Shown piece by piece: positions 1-8,065 of a stretch of 64,000 bases of DNA. Under the pieces are notes generated by a model, which was given only the letters and a program-made list of their open reading frames with translations, did not search any database and had not been told where the DNA came from. A program made the translations under genes and the position numbers. Position 1 is the stretch's first letter; every line of letters begins with the position of its first letter. Origin of the DNA: Streptomyces sp. NBC_01476 (GTDB taxonomy: Bacteria; Actinomycetota; Actinomycetes; Streptomycetales; Streptomycetaceae); the NCBI RefSeq assembly GCF_036227265.1, contig NZ_CP109446.1, positions 5,896,001 through 5,960,000 of the forward strand, written 5' to 3'.

Positions 1-105
1 TACGTACCCAACACCGACGCGGCCCAGGACCCGTCAGTACTGCGAAGGGTTATCGATGGTCTCCGTGCCATCCCCGACTCCCGAGGGACACTCCGTGACA
101 CCTGA
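1..105 (+). CDS. cvnC: C-terminal end of a CvnC-like (DUF742) protein, partial
   Basis: Frame 1 is open from the window edge to TGA at 103-105 and gives the last 34 residues of a protein that starts outside the window. The tail reads SVLRRVIDGLRAIP, which resembles the LLRRVLDGLRAL-type ending of DUF742 proteins, the third component of streptomycete conservons. It overlaps the start of the CvnD GTPase gene, the expected neighbour in the order cvnA (histidine-kinase-like), cvnB (roadblock), cvnC (DUF742), cvnD (GTPase). The family call rests on this short tail and the neighbour, so it is good but not certain. Confidence 0.7.
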   Translation, partial: YVPNTDAAQDPSVLRRVIDGLRAIPDSRGTLRDT

Positions 106-691
106 ACCGCTGGCGGGCGGAGTTGCCCAGCAGACCGCCACCCGGCCGCCGATGCCGGTCAAGATGGTCATCGCGGGCGGGTTCGGCGTCGGCAAGACCA
201 CCACCGTCCGGTCGATCTCCGAGATCGTGCCGCTCACCACCGAGGCCGACATCACCGAGGTCGCGGCGGGGGTGGACGACCTCACCCACACCCCCGACAA
301 GACGACCACCACGGTCGCCATGGACTTCGGCTGCATCACCATCGACGAGGCCCTGAAGCTCTACCTGTTCGGCACCCCGGGCCAGGAACGCTTCGGCTTC
401 ATGTGGGACGACCTGGTGGAAGGGGCGATCGGCGGACTGGTGATCGTCGACACCCGGCGGCTGGACGACTGCCACGCCGCGGTCGACTACTTCGAGCACA
501 AGGAGATCCCGTTCGCGGTCGCGGTCAACGCCTTCGACGGCCGGATCCAGCACGAACTGGACGAGGTCCGCTGGGCGCTCGACGTCGCCGACCAGGTGCC
601 GGTGATCGCCTTCGACGCCCGTGAGCGCGGCTCGGTCCGCGACGCGCTGCTGGTCGTCCTGGAACTCGCGCTGAGCCGGGTCGAGGGCTGA
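56..691 (+). CDS. cvnD: Conservon small GTPase CvnD
   Basis: This 211-residue protein is a Ras-like small GTPase of the conservon type, thought to act at the membrane with the CvnA/B/C proteins as a G-protein-like signalling complex that affects development and secondary metabolism. The P-loop GGFGVGKTTT lies at about residues 41-50, followed by a switch segment with KTTTTVAMDFG and by GTPGQERF, where the usual Gly-Gln of switch II is kept. Two starts are plausible. ATG 56 has GAAGGG six bases upstream and overlaps cvnC by 50 bp. GTG 95 has GAGGGA six bases upstream and overlaps by only 11 bp. The later start removes 13 unconserved residues. The gene faces the osmoprotectant transporter genes across a perfect hairpin. 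Confidence 0.9.
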   Translation: MVSVPSPTPEGHSVTPEPLAGGVAQQTATRPPMPVKMVIAGGFGVGKTTTVRSISEIVPLTTEADITEVAAGVDDLTHTPDKTTTTVAMDFGCITIDEALKLYLFGTPGQERFGFMWDDLVEGAIGGLVIVDTRRLDDCHAAVDYFEHKEIPFAVAVNAFDGRIQHELDEVRWALDVADQVPVIAFDARERGSVRDALLVVLELALSRVEG

Positions 692-714
692 CCGGGCGCC
701 GCGGGGCCGCACCG

Positions 715-754
715 GCCGCGTACGGGCACATCCCCCGATGTGCCCGTACGCGGC
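715..754. terminator. Bidirectional hairpin terminator between convergent genes
   Basis: A perfect 17-bp inverted repeat (arms 715-731 and 738-754, six-base loop CCCCCG) sits in the 72-bp gap between the stop of cvnD and the stop of the convergent transporter permease. There is no clear T-run on either side, which is common for streptomycete terminators. It should work for both strands. Confidence 0.8.
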
Positions 755-763
755 GAGGTGCGG

Positions 764-1432
764 TCAGCCGCGGCGCACGCCCGGCGAGACGATGAGCCGG
801 CCCGCCACCCAGAAGAGGGCGATCGTGGCCAGCGCCACCGCCACCACCAGGCTCGCGCCGCCGACCACCTTCGTGTACGTGTGCTGGGCCAGCCCGTCGA
901 TGATGTAGCGCCCGAGGCCGCCGAGGCTGACGTACGCCGCGATGGTGGCGGTGGAGACGACCTGGACGGCCGCGGACCGCAGCCCGCTGAGGATCAGCGG
1001 CAGCGCCACCGGGATCTCCACCTGGAACAGGACACGCGCCGGGCTCATGCCCATCCCGCGGGCGGCGTCCACCGGCGCGGGGTCGACGTTCCTGACCGCC
1101 TCGTACGTCGTCACCAGGATCGGCGCGATGGCGAGGGCGACCAGCGAGATCATGGCCGGCGTCATGCCGATCCGGCCGGACCAGACGGTGATGAGCACCA
1201 GCAGGCCGAAGCTGGGCAGTGCGCGGGCGCCGGTGGAGAAGGCGGCCAGCGCGTAGCCGCCGCGCCCGGTGTGGCCGGTGAGCAGCCCGATCGGCAGGCC
1301 GATGGCGGCCGCGATGCCGAGGGCCGCGAGGCTGTACTCGACGTGCTGCAGCAGCCGGTGCGGGACGGAGTCGGCACCGTGCCAGTTGGCACTGTCGGAG
1401 TAGAAGGCGTTGATGAAGTGCAGGACGTTCAT
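764..1432 (-). CDS. OpuC-type osmoprotectant ABC transporter, second permease
   Basis: This 222-residue integral membrane protein is a BPD_transp_1 permease of the glycine betaine/carnitine/choline (OpuCB/OpuCD, ProW) type. It has several hydrophobic segments, and the EAA-like loop reads DAARGMGMSPARVLFQVEIPVALP, the coupling helix that contacts the ATPase. The start ATG at 1432 overlaps the stop of the upstream permease gene (ATGA), which indicates translational coupling. It is the last gene of the operon, followed only by a terminator. The substrate-binding protein that usually completes this operon is not downstream here. Confidence 0.88.
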   Translation of the reverse strand: MNVLHFINAFYSDSANWHGADSVPHRLLQHVEYSLAALGIAAAIGLPIGLLTGHTGRGGYALAAFSTGARALPSFGLLVLITVWSGRIGMTPAMISLVALAIAPILVTTYEAVRNVDPAPVDAARGMGMSPARVLFQVEIPVALPLILSGLRSAAVQVVSTATIAAYVSLGGLGRYIIDGLAQHTYTKVVGGASLVVAVALATIALFWVAGRLIVSPGVRRG

Positions 1433-2157
1433 CGGACGGCGTCCTCCAGGGCGACCGCGGCGGGCTCGGGTTCCCTGGCGGCGGACCGGAACCGGACACC
1501 GCCGCGGCCGGGCCGGGCGCCGCGCGGCACCCACGGGGTGAGCAGGAACTGGACCAGCACCAGCAGGCCGTCGACGGCGATGGCCAGCAGTGCCGTGGTG
1601 ACCACCGAGGTCACGATGAGCGGGGTGCGGTGGTAGAAGAGCCCGTCGGTGAGCAGATTGCCCAGTGCCCCCTGGTTGCCGATCAGGGCGCCGATGCTGA
1701 CCAGGCTGATGCTGGAGACCACCGCGAGCCGCACCCCGGCCATGATCGCGGGCAGCGCCACCGGCAACTGGACCAGGAAGTACTTCCTGGCCGGCCCGAA
1801 CCCCATCGCGGTCGCCGCGGCCAGCGTCTCCTCCGGCACCGAGCGGACACCGTCCACGATCGCCGGGATCAGCAGCACCAGGCTGTAGACGGCGAGCGGG
1901 ATCATCACGGTGGTCTCGGTGGCGCCGGTGTAGTCGATGAGCACGACGAAGAAGGCCAGCGACGGGATCGCGTACAGGACCGTGGTCACCCACAGCACCG
2001 GCGAGTAGAGCCACTTGAAGCGGACACACAGCTGCCCGAGCGGGAGCGCGACCACCAGGCCGCCGAGGACCGGCACCAGCGCCTCCTTCAGGTGCAGCCC
2101 GATCAGGCCGGCGTAGGAGTGCTGGAGGTCGCTCGGAATGTCGAAGTAGGCACTCAT
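1429..2157 (-). CDS. OpuC-type osmoprotectant ABC transporter, first permease
   Basis: A 242-residue permease of the same family as its downstream neighbour. It keeps the coupling motif AAATAMGFGPARKYFLVQLPVALP and about five to six hydrophobic helices. Together the two permeases would form the membrane channel for uptake of glycine betaine or related compatible solutes. The start at 2157 overlaps the end of the ATPase gene by four bases (ATGA) and the stop overlaps the next permease in the same way, so the three genes are one translationally coupled unit read from the promoter region near 3.3 kb. The C-terminal 30 residues are charged and Arg/Glu-rich. Confidence 0.88.
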   Translation of the reverse strand: MSAYFDIPSDLQHSYAGLIGLHLKEALVPVLGGLVVALPLGQLCVRFKWLYSPVLWVTTVLYAIPSLAFFVVLIDYTGATETTVMIPLAVYSLVLLIPAIVDGVRSVPEETLAAATAMGFGPARKYFLVQLPVALPAIMAGVRLAVVSSISLVSIGALIGNQGALGNLLTDGLFYHRTPLIVTSVVTTALLAIAVDGLLVLVQFLLTPWVPRGARPGRGGVRFRSAAREPEPAAVALEDAVR

Positions 2158-3308
2158 CGCACGGCCCGCGGGTCGCGCCGTCCGGTGGCTTCGGTGCCGC
2201 GCTCGGCGTGCGCGGTACGGATGGCGCCCGCGATCGACTCCTGCGAGGTGACACCGACCACCCGGCCCTCGCCGTCCACGCCGACCGCCCAGCCGGTGGG
2301 GGAGAGCACCGCGGAGTCCAGCGCGTCCCGCAGCGACTCCCGGCCGAACTCGAAGGGCCGCCCGTGGGAGAGGAGTTCGCCGCGCGGGACGCTCCCGCCG
2401 CCGGCCTTGAGCGCCTTCGCCTCGGCCCAGCCCAGCGGCCTGCCGTCGGTGTCGGTGACCAGCAGGTACCGCAGCTCCGGGCTGGTCCGCTCGGCGACCT
2501 GCTGGGCGGTGGAGTCGACCGCGACGATCGGCGAGGTGGTGAGCTCCAGGCCGGCCGAGGTGAAGAACGACAGCCGGCGGATGCCCCGGTCGGTGCCGAG
2601 GAAGTCCTCGATGAAGGCGTCGGCCGGCGCGGAGAGCAGCTCGTCCGGGGGCGCGAACTGGACCAGTTCGCCGCCGGTCCGCATGACCGCGATCATGTCG
2701 CCGATCCGGATGGCCTCGTCGATGTCATGGGTGACGAAAACGATCGTCTTGCCCAATTCCTCCTGAATCCGGAGGAGTTCCGCCTGGAGGACCTTGCGGA
2801 CGATGGGGTCGACCGCGGAGAACGGCTCGTCCATCAGCAGCACCGGCGGGTCCGCGGCCAGCGCCCTGGCCACCCCGACGCGCTGCTGCTGCCCGCCGGA
2901 GAGCTGGTACGGATAACGGGAGGCGAGGGAGGAGTCGAGACCGACCCGCTCCATCAGGTCCATCGCCCGCTTGCGGGCCCGGGAGCGGTCCCAGCCGAGC
3001 ATGCGCGGGACGGTGGCGATGTTGTCGACGATGGTGCGGTGCTGGAAGAGGCCGGCGTTCTGGATGACGTAACCCATCGACCGGCGCAGCGTGTTGACCG
3101 GCTGGTCGCGGATGTCCGCCCCGTCCAGGAGGATCCGGCCCTCGCTCAGCTCGACCATCCGGTTGATCATGCGAAGAGTCGTGGTCTTCCCACAGCCGGA
3201 GGGTCCGACGAGGACGGTGATCGCGCCGTCCGGTATCTCCAGCGACAGGTGGTCGACCGCCGTCGTGCCGTCCGGGTACCGCTTGGTAACTGACTCCATG
3301 CTTATCAA
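2154..3308 (-). CDS. OpuC-type osmoprotectant ABC transporter ATP-binding protein with CBS domains
   Basis: The 384-residue ATPase drives the two permeases encoded downstream. Walker A (GPSGCGKTTT) is at about residues 35-44, the ABC signature is LSGGQQQRVGVARAL and Walker B is VLLMDEPF. The last 130 residues contain a CBS-type region, which in OpuA/OpuCA proteins senses ionic strength. I chose the TTG at 3308 because GAAGGG (3325-3320) lies 11 bases before it and LISMESVTKRYPDG then matches the usual MIRFESVTKRYPDG start. The ATG at 3299 would place the same ribosome site 20 bases away. First gene of the operon. Confidence 0.9.
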   Translation of the reverse strand: MISMESVTKRYPDGTTAVDHLSLEIPDGAITVLVGPSGCGKTTTLRMINRMVELSEGRILLDGADIRDQPVNTLRRSMGYVIQNAGLFQHRTIVDNIATVPRMLGWDRSRARKRAMDLMERVGLDSSLASRYPYQLSGGQQQRVGVARALAADPPVLLMDEPFSAVDPIVRKVLQAELLRIQEELGKTIVFVTHDIDEAIRIGDMIAVMRTGGELVQFAPPDELLSAPADAFIEDFLGTDRGIRRLSFFTSAGLELTTSPIVAVDSTAQQVAERTSPELRYLLVTDTDGRPLGWAEAKALKAGGGSVPRGELLSHGRPFEFGRESLRDALDSAVLSPTGWAVGVDGEGRVVGVTSQESIAGAIRTAHAERGTEATGRRDPRAVR

Positions 3309-3387
3309 AGTGCCGAATACCCTTCGGGATTGGGCATGAGTGGGCTTGTTTCGGACACCTTCGCACAAGCCATTGCGGAGGAAGTTT

Positions 3388-3408
3388 AGACCGCCCGAGT
3401 TGCGGTCT
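3388..3408. promoter_or_regulatory. Inverted repeat in the divergent promoter region
   Basis: AGACCGC (3388-3394) and GCGGTCT (3402-3408) form a perfect 7-bp dyad around a 7-bp spacer. It lies in the 260-bp region between the divergent osmoprotectant operon and the AfsR-like regulator gene. It could be an operator for either. A second smaller dyad, GCTTGT/ACAAGC, spans 3344-3370. No protein can be assigned from the sequence. Confidence 0.35.
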
Positions 3409-3568
3409 GTCATCGGTGGTGGCGGGTCTTCTGCGCGGAACGCCGCCCCGCGCCGGGGTCACCGGTGTATCGTTCGATCCCTGAAAAAGGGTGATTCGTT
3501 CACAGGCGGCTCGCCGCCGCTGGTCCGGACGAGGCAACGAGAAGGACAGCGGCAGGGATCTTCGAGCG

Positions 3569-6436
3569 ATGCTGACGGCACTGCGGTACACGGTTCTCGG
3601 CCCGGTCCGGGTCTGGCGCGACCACCGGGAACTGGCGCTCGGCCCCCCGAAGCAGCAGGCCCTGCTCGCCCTGCTGGCAGTACGCGCCCCGGGGCCGGTC
3701 ACCGTGCACGAGGCAGTCGACCTGCTGTGGGACGACGACCCGCCGGACAGCGCGGTCAACGTGGTGCACCGCCACATCGGCGGGCTGCGCCGGCTGCTGG
3801 AACCGGGCCTGCCGCCCAGAGCCGAGGGCAGCCACGTACTGCGTACCGGCAGCGGCTACCGGCTGGTGGCTGATTCCGGCTCCCTCGACCTCGCGCGGTT
3901 CCGCGAACTGCGCGGCGAGGGGCGGCGCGCCATCGCCGCGGGCGAGGCGGCGCGGGGAGCCGCGCTGCTCGTCGAGGCGCTGCGCCTGTGGCGGGGGCCG
4001 GTCACCGTCGGCGGCATACCGCACCTGCGCGACCATCCGGTGTTCGTGGCCGTGGAGAACGAGTACGCCGCCACCGTCAGGGAAGCCGCCGACGCCACCC
4101 CCTGGGAGGTCTCCGCGCTCGCCGAGGACGTCCTGGACGCCCTGCGCCGGGCAGCGGCGGGCCGGCACCGGCTGGACGAGGGACTGCAGGCGAGGATCGT
4201 CACCGGGCTCGGCGCCACCGGCCGGCAGGCCGAGGCGCTGCGGCTCTACGACACCGTCCGGGCCGATCTGTCCGAGGAACTCGGGGTCGACCCGAGCCCC
4301 GAACTGCGCGCCGCCCACCAGCAGGTGCTCCGCCAGGGCGCGGCCCCGCCCGCCCCGGCGGCGGCTCCCGGGCCGCCGGAGACCGGGAAACTCACCGTCC
4401 GGCCGGCCCAGCTCCCGGCCGACATCTCCTCCTTCGTCGGCCGCGCGGACGAACTCGCCCACTCCCAGGCGCTGCTGGCGCCCGACGACCAGGGCGCCCA
4501 TGCCCCGGTGGTGATCGGGGCGATCAGCGGGATGGCGGGCGTGGGCAAGACCACGCTGGCGGTGCACTGGGCGCGGACGATCGCGGACCGTTTCCCCGAC
4601 GGCCAGCTGTACATCAACCTGCGCGGCTTCCACCCCGGGCTGCCACCGCTCAGCTCGCCCGACGCCATGCGCGACGTGATCGACGCCCTCGGCGTGCGGC
4701 CCAGCCAGGTGCCCGAGCGCCCGGACGCACTGGCCGCGCTCTACCGCAGCCTCTTCGCCGGCCGGCGGTTCCTGATCCTGCTGGACAACGCCCGCGACTC
4801 CGAGCAGGTGCGCCCGCTGCTCCCGGCGGCGGCCGGCTGCCTCGCCATCATCACCAGCAGGCACCGGCTCGACGGGCTCGTCGTCGCCGACAACGCCCGC
4901 TTCATCCCGCTGGGCCTGCTCACCCGCGCCGAAGGCGTGGAACTGCTGGTCCGCAGGCTCGGCGCGGACCGGGTGGCGGCAGAACCCGCCGCCGCCGAGG
5001 CCATCGTGGACCTCTGCGGACGTCTCCCGCTGGCGCTCGCCATCGCGGGCGCCAGGGCCGTACTCCACCCGACCTTCTCGCTCGCCGCCATCGCCGCGGA
5101 ACTCCGCGAGAGCCAGGGCGGCCTGGACGCCTTCGCCACCCACGACACCCGTACCGACGCCCGCAGCATCTTCTCCTGGTCCTTCCAGGCCCTCAGCCCG
5201 GCCGCCGCGCGGCTCTTCCGGCTGCTCAGCCTGCACGACGCCCCCGACATAGCGGCGCCGGCCGCCGCCAGCGTCGCCGGAGTGCCGCTGCGCGAGGCAC
5301 GCCGCCTGCTCGCCGAACTCGTCGAGCACCATCTGCTCACCGAGTACGGTCCCGGCCGCTTCAGCTGCCACGAACTGCTGCGGGCCTACGCGGCCGAGCA
5401 GTGCGAGGGCCAGGACGACGAGGAGACCAGGGCCGCCACCCGCCGGCGGATGGTCGAGCACTATCTGCACAGCGCGCACACCGCCGACGCGCTGATCGCC
5501 CCGTACCGGGAGCGGGTGCCCCTGCCGGAACTGCCCGACGGCGTCTACCCGCAGGCGTTCGACGGGCAGATCGAGGCGGCCGACTGGTTCCAGCGCGAGC
5601 GGCAGGTGCTGCTGGCGATGGTCGAGCAGGCCGCGCGGCACTCGGCGGCCGGCGACGGCTCCTGCTGGAAACTCGCCGCGACCCTGGAACTCTTCCTCGA
5701 CCGGCACGGGCGCTGGCAGGAGCAGCACCACATCCAGACCACCGCCCTGGAGGCCGCCCGCCGTACCGGCGACCTGCCCGGCCAGGCGAACGCGCTGCGC
5801 GCGCTGGGCTTCGCCGCGTGCCGGCTCGGCGCGCACGACGAAGCGCAGCGCCACCTCACCCAGGCCCTGGAGCTCTTCGGCATCCTGGACGACCCGATCG
5901 GACAGGGCCGCACCCACCGCTACTGCGCCTTCCTGGCCAATGTCATGAAGGACCACGAGCGCGCGCTCGACCATTACCGGCTGGCGGCGGAGTGCTACGT
6001 GCCGACCGGTTACGCCAGCGGGCAGGCGGCGGTCCTCAACGAGATCGGCTGGACCCATCTGCTGATGGGCGACTACGAAGCGACGCTCCTCCACTGCGAG
6101 AAGGCGGTCGCCAAGCACCAGGAGATCGCCGACCTCAGCGGCGAGGCCGCCGCCTGGGACAGCCTCGGCTACGCCCAGCACCACCTGCACCGCTACGAGG
6201 AGGCGCTCACCGGCTACGGGCACGCGATCGACCTCTACCGCCGGATCGGGGACCGCAGCCTGGAGGCGGACACCCTGGTGCACGCCGGGGACAGCCACCA
6301 CGCCCGGTCCGCGCCACGGCAGGCCGAGGAGGTCTGGCGGCAGGCCCTGGAGCTGTACGAGAGCCTGGACCACCCGGACGCGGCAGGCGTACGGGAGCGG
6401 CTGCGGCGCCTGGCCGAGGACGTCACCGCGCGCTGA
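3569..6436 (+). CDS. AfsR/SARP-family regulator with NB-ARC ATPase and TPR domains
   Basis: This 955-residue protein has the three-part layout of AfsR. An N-terminal OmpR-like winged helix (about 1-95, ending HVLRTGSGYRLVAD) is followed by a bacterial transcriptional activation domain (about 100-245, ending LSEELGVDPSPELR). Next comes an NB-ARC ATPase with P-loop GMAGVGKTTL near residues 320-330 and LLLDNA-like Walker B (ILLDNARDSEQV). A long TPR region completes the protein. Such proteins bind direct repeats upstream of antibiotic or developmental genes and are tuned by ATP binding. The start ATG 3569 follows CAGGGA by about ten bases; earlier in-frame codons encode an Arg-rich stretch not typical of the family. 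It diverges from the osmoprotectant operon and its targets are unknown. Confidence 0.88.
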   Translation: MLTALRYTVLGPVRVWRDHRELALGPPKQQALLALLAVRAPGPVTVHEAVDLLWDDDPPDSAVNVVHRHIGGLRRLLEPGLPPRAEGSHVLRTGSGYRLVADSGSLDLARFRELRGEGRRAIAAGEAARGAALLVEALRLWRGPVTVGGIPHLRDHPVFVAVENEYAATVREAADATPWEVSALAEDVLDALRRAAAGRHRLDEGLQARIVTGLGATGRQAEALRLYDTVRADLSEELGVDPSPELRAAHQQVLRQGAAPPAPAAAPGPPETGKLTVRPAQLPADISSFVGRADELAHSQALLAPDDQGAHAPVVIGAISGMAGVGKTTLAVHWARTIADRFPDGQLYINLRGFHPGLPPLSSPDAMRDVIDALGVRPSQVPERPDALAALYRSLFAGRRFLILLDNARDSEQVRPLLPAAAGCLAIITSRHRLDGLVVADNARFIPLGLLTRAEGVELLVRRLGADRVAAEPAAAEAIVDLCGRLPLALAIAGARAVLHPTFSLAAIAAELRESQGGLDAFATHDTRTDARSIFSWSFQALSPAAARLFRLLSLHDAPDIAAPAAASVAGVPLREARRLLAELVEHHLLTEYGPGRFSCHELLRAYAAEQCEGQDDEETRAATRRRMVEHYLHSAHTADALIAPYRERVPLPELPDGVYPQAFDGQIEAADWFQRERQVLLAMVEQAARHSAAGDGSCWKLAATLELFLDRHGRWQEQHHIQTTALEAARRTGDLPGQANALRALGFAACRLGAHDEAQRHLTQALELFGILDDPIGQGRTHRYCAFLANVMKDHERALDHYRLAAECYVPTGYASGQAAVLNEIGWTHLLMGDYEATLLHCEKAVAKHQEIADLSGEAAAWDSLGYAQHHLHRYEEALTGYGHAIDLYRRIGDRSLEADTLVHAGDSHHARSAPRQAEEVWRQALELYESLDHPDAAGVRERLRRLAEDVTAR

Positions 6437-6523
6437 CCGGCGGACCGGGATGCCGGCCATGGGCTTCAGCGCTCCGCCGTCTCGCCGGCCGGCGCGACCG
6501 CGGAGGGACAGTGACTCACGGGG

Positions 6524-6553
6524 CCTACACGGAACGCGGCCCGGGAAGGTTCA
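6524..6553 (+). repeat. Copy 1 of a 30-bp motif repeated at 7988
   Basis: The stretch beginning CCTACACGGAA and ending GTTCA recurs, with a one-base deletion, a two-base insertion and a couple of substitutions, at 7988-8018. This copy lies just downstream of the ECF sigma gene stop and overlaps a small CCCGGG...CCCGGG hairpin (6540-6561) that may terminate it. The two copies bracket the sigma factor and the type VII-associated gene. GGAA and GTT inside the motif resemble the two halves of an ECF promoter, but the spacing differs between copies. Confidence 0.5.
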
Positions 6554-6571
6554 CACCCGGGCGGAATTCGT

Positions 6572-7099
6572 TCAGGCCGCGGTCGCCCGGACGTCGGACC
6601 GCAGCTTCAACAGGGCATAGTGCTGGCGGGACTTGACGGTCCCGGCCGGCACCCCGAGCAGGCCGGCGGTCTCCTGCACGGTGCGCCCGCACAGATAGGT
6701 GTGCACCAGCACCTCGCGGTGTTCACGGGAGAGCAGCCGCAGCAGCCGGGCCGACTCGACCGAGGCGAGCACCGCGTCCGTGTGGTCCCGCTGGGTCAGG
6801 TCGTGGGCCCCGGCGTCGATCGTCTCGTACCGCACCGCGGGACTGCGCAGCCGGTCCACGACCAGATTGTGGGTCACCCTGAGCAGCCAGCCCCGTATCG
6901 ACCCCTCCGTGCTGTACAGCCGGTCGGTGTGCGGCCAGGCCCGGATCAGGGCCTCCTGGGCGATGTCCTCGGCGATGTGGTGGTCGCCGAGCAGCCGGGC
7001 CGCGTAGGCCGTCAGCGCCTTGCGGTGCTCCGTCACCAGCGAGTGCAGGAGTTCGGGGCGCGGTGCGGGAGGATGGGAGGCCGCCACACGTGTCTTCAT
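6572..7099 (-). CDS. ECF (sigma-70 family) RNA polymerase sigma factor
   Basis: The 175-residue protein has the two domains of an ECF sigma factor. Region 2 (about 20-85) contains DIAQEALIRAWPH and the WLLRVTHNLVVDRLR segment that contacts the -10 element. Region 4 (about 110-165) contains LSREHREVLVHTYLCGRTVQETAGLLGVPAGTVKSR in the expected helix-turn-helix position. It directs RNA polymerase to a specific promoter set. Members of this subgroup are usually followed by a zinc-finger anti-sigma gene; none is present, because the next reading frame downstream is the convergent AfsR-like gene. How it is held inactive is therefore unclear. Confidence 0.92.
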   Translation of the reverse strand: MKTRVAASHPPAPRPELLHSLVTEHRKALTAYAARLLGDHHIAEDIAQEALIRAWPHTDRLYSTEGSIRGWLLRVTHNLVVDRLRSPAVRYETIDAGAHDLTQRDHTDAVLASVESARLLRLLSREHREVLVHTYLCGRTVQETAGLLGVPAGTVKSRQHYALLKLRSDVRATAA

Positions 7100-7272
7100 G
7101 GTCCTGATTCCTCAGCGGGGTGTTCCGTCTCTGAGGGAAGACCGTAGGCAGGGCGCAGTGCCGAATCAGTGCCGTTTCTGTGCCGTCCGGGCCCGGCGGC
7201 AGGGGCGCAGGGCGTCACCGTACCGGACGGTGAACCGCGCCGGGCCGGGGCCCTGCCGGCTGCGCCGCGGGT

Positions 7273-7947
7273 TCAGCGCCCGACGGAGGACTGCCCCGTG
7301 GGAGGGACGCAGGGCAGCGGATCCGCGGCGCCGTTCGCCAGGGTCTCCCGGAGCTGCACGGTCGACAGCCCCATCGACACGTCGCTCTCCGGATTGATCC
7401 ACAGGGCGGTCTCCCGCGGCAGCAGGGCCAGTAGTCCGGCGCTGTCGAGCGGCAGCAGCCGGGAAGCGGTCGGCGGGGCCTGCCGGGGGTCGGTCAGCAC
7501 CGTGACGTACGGGCCGTCCTCGTCCTGGTACGTGGTCGGTTCACCGGTGGCGTCCGCCGGCAGGTACACCGTGGCACCGGCCAGCGCGGCCAGCACTGTG
7601 GCCTGCGAGCCCTGTCCGCTCGCGGCGGCGCGCATCGCGGCGTCCACCGGGTCGGTCGGCAGCCCCGGCGCGTGGTCCGGCCCGGCGGCCGGGTCCGAGA
7701 AGAGCAGGCTCAGCGGCGAGGGCCGGTAGTCCGGGTTCGTCACGAACTCGCCCGCGCCGCCGTGCGCGTCCACCGGCCAGGCACCGATCACGGCGTGCGG
7801 CGGCACCGCGCCGTCCGGGTCGTACCCGGGGTCGATCGAGTACAGCCAGCTCCCGGCCGGCTGCCGGCCCCGTACGGGGGTGCTCCCGGTGAGCGGCGGT
7901 TCGAAGCGACCGCTGTGCTGCTCGGCCGCGTGGGCGTCTTCGGTCAT
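7273..7947 (-). CDS. Type VII secretion system-associated protein (SseB-like fold)
   Basis: A 224-residue acidic, probably cytoplasmic protein. The segment SWLYSIDPGYDPDGAVPPHAVIGAWPVD followed by NPDYRPSPLSL (about residues 33-80) matches the hallmark of the family annotated in streptomycetes as type VII secretion system-associated protein. The remaining part, including ETALWINPESDVSMGL near the end, is SseB-like. Its biochemical role is not known. No EccC ATPase, WXG100 protein or mycosin is in the window, so it is separated from any secretion locus. The start ATG 7947 has GGAAG about seven bases upstream. It lies upstream of the sigma factor gene on the same strand with 173 bp between them. 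Confidence 0.72.
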   Translation of the reverse strand: MTEDAHAAEQHSGRFEPPLTGSTPVRGRQPAGSWLYSIDPGYDPDGAVPPHAVIGAWPVDAHGGAGEFVTNPDYRPSPLSLLFSDPAAGPDHAPGLPTDPVDAAMRAAASGQGSQATVLAALAGATVYLPADATGEPTTYQDEDGPYVTVLTDPRQAPPTASRLLPLDSAGLLALLPRETALWINPESDVSMGLSTVQLRETLANGAADPLPCVPPTGQSSVGR

Positions 7948-7987
7948 GTCGTTCTTCCGTCAGGTCGCGGGTCGCCGGTGTTCTCCC

Positions 7988-8018
7988 CCTACACGGAAGC
8001 GGCCTCCCGGAACGTTCA
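7988..8018 (+). repeat. Copy 2 of the 30-bp motif found at 6524
   Basis: CCTACACGGAAGCGGCC, then CCGGAACGTTCA, closely follows copy 1 at 6524-6553. It lies 40 bp upstream of the start of the type VII-associated gene, in that gene's promoter region, and downstream of the convergent SDR gene stop at 8066. A shared regulatory site or a degenerate mobile repeat are both possible. Confidence 0.5.
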
Positions 8019-8065
8019 GTTGAATTCCGAACTCTTTTCCGGGCGGCCCGCGGCCTTCGGCGCCG

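Noticed and set aside
3500..6460. Long minus-strand frame opposite the AfsR-like gene
   Set aside because: Low-complexity Gly/Val/Arg composition and no motif; the plus strand carries clear SARP, NB-ARC and TPR domains.
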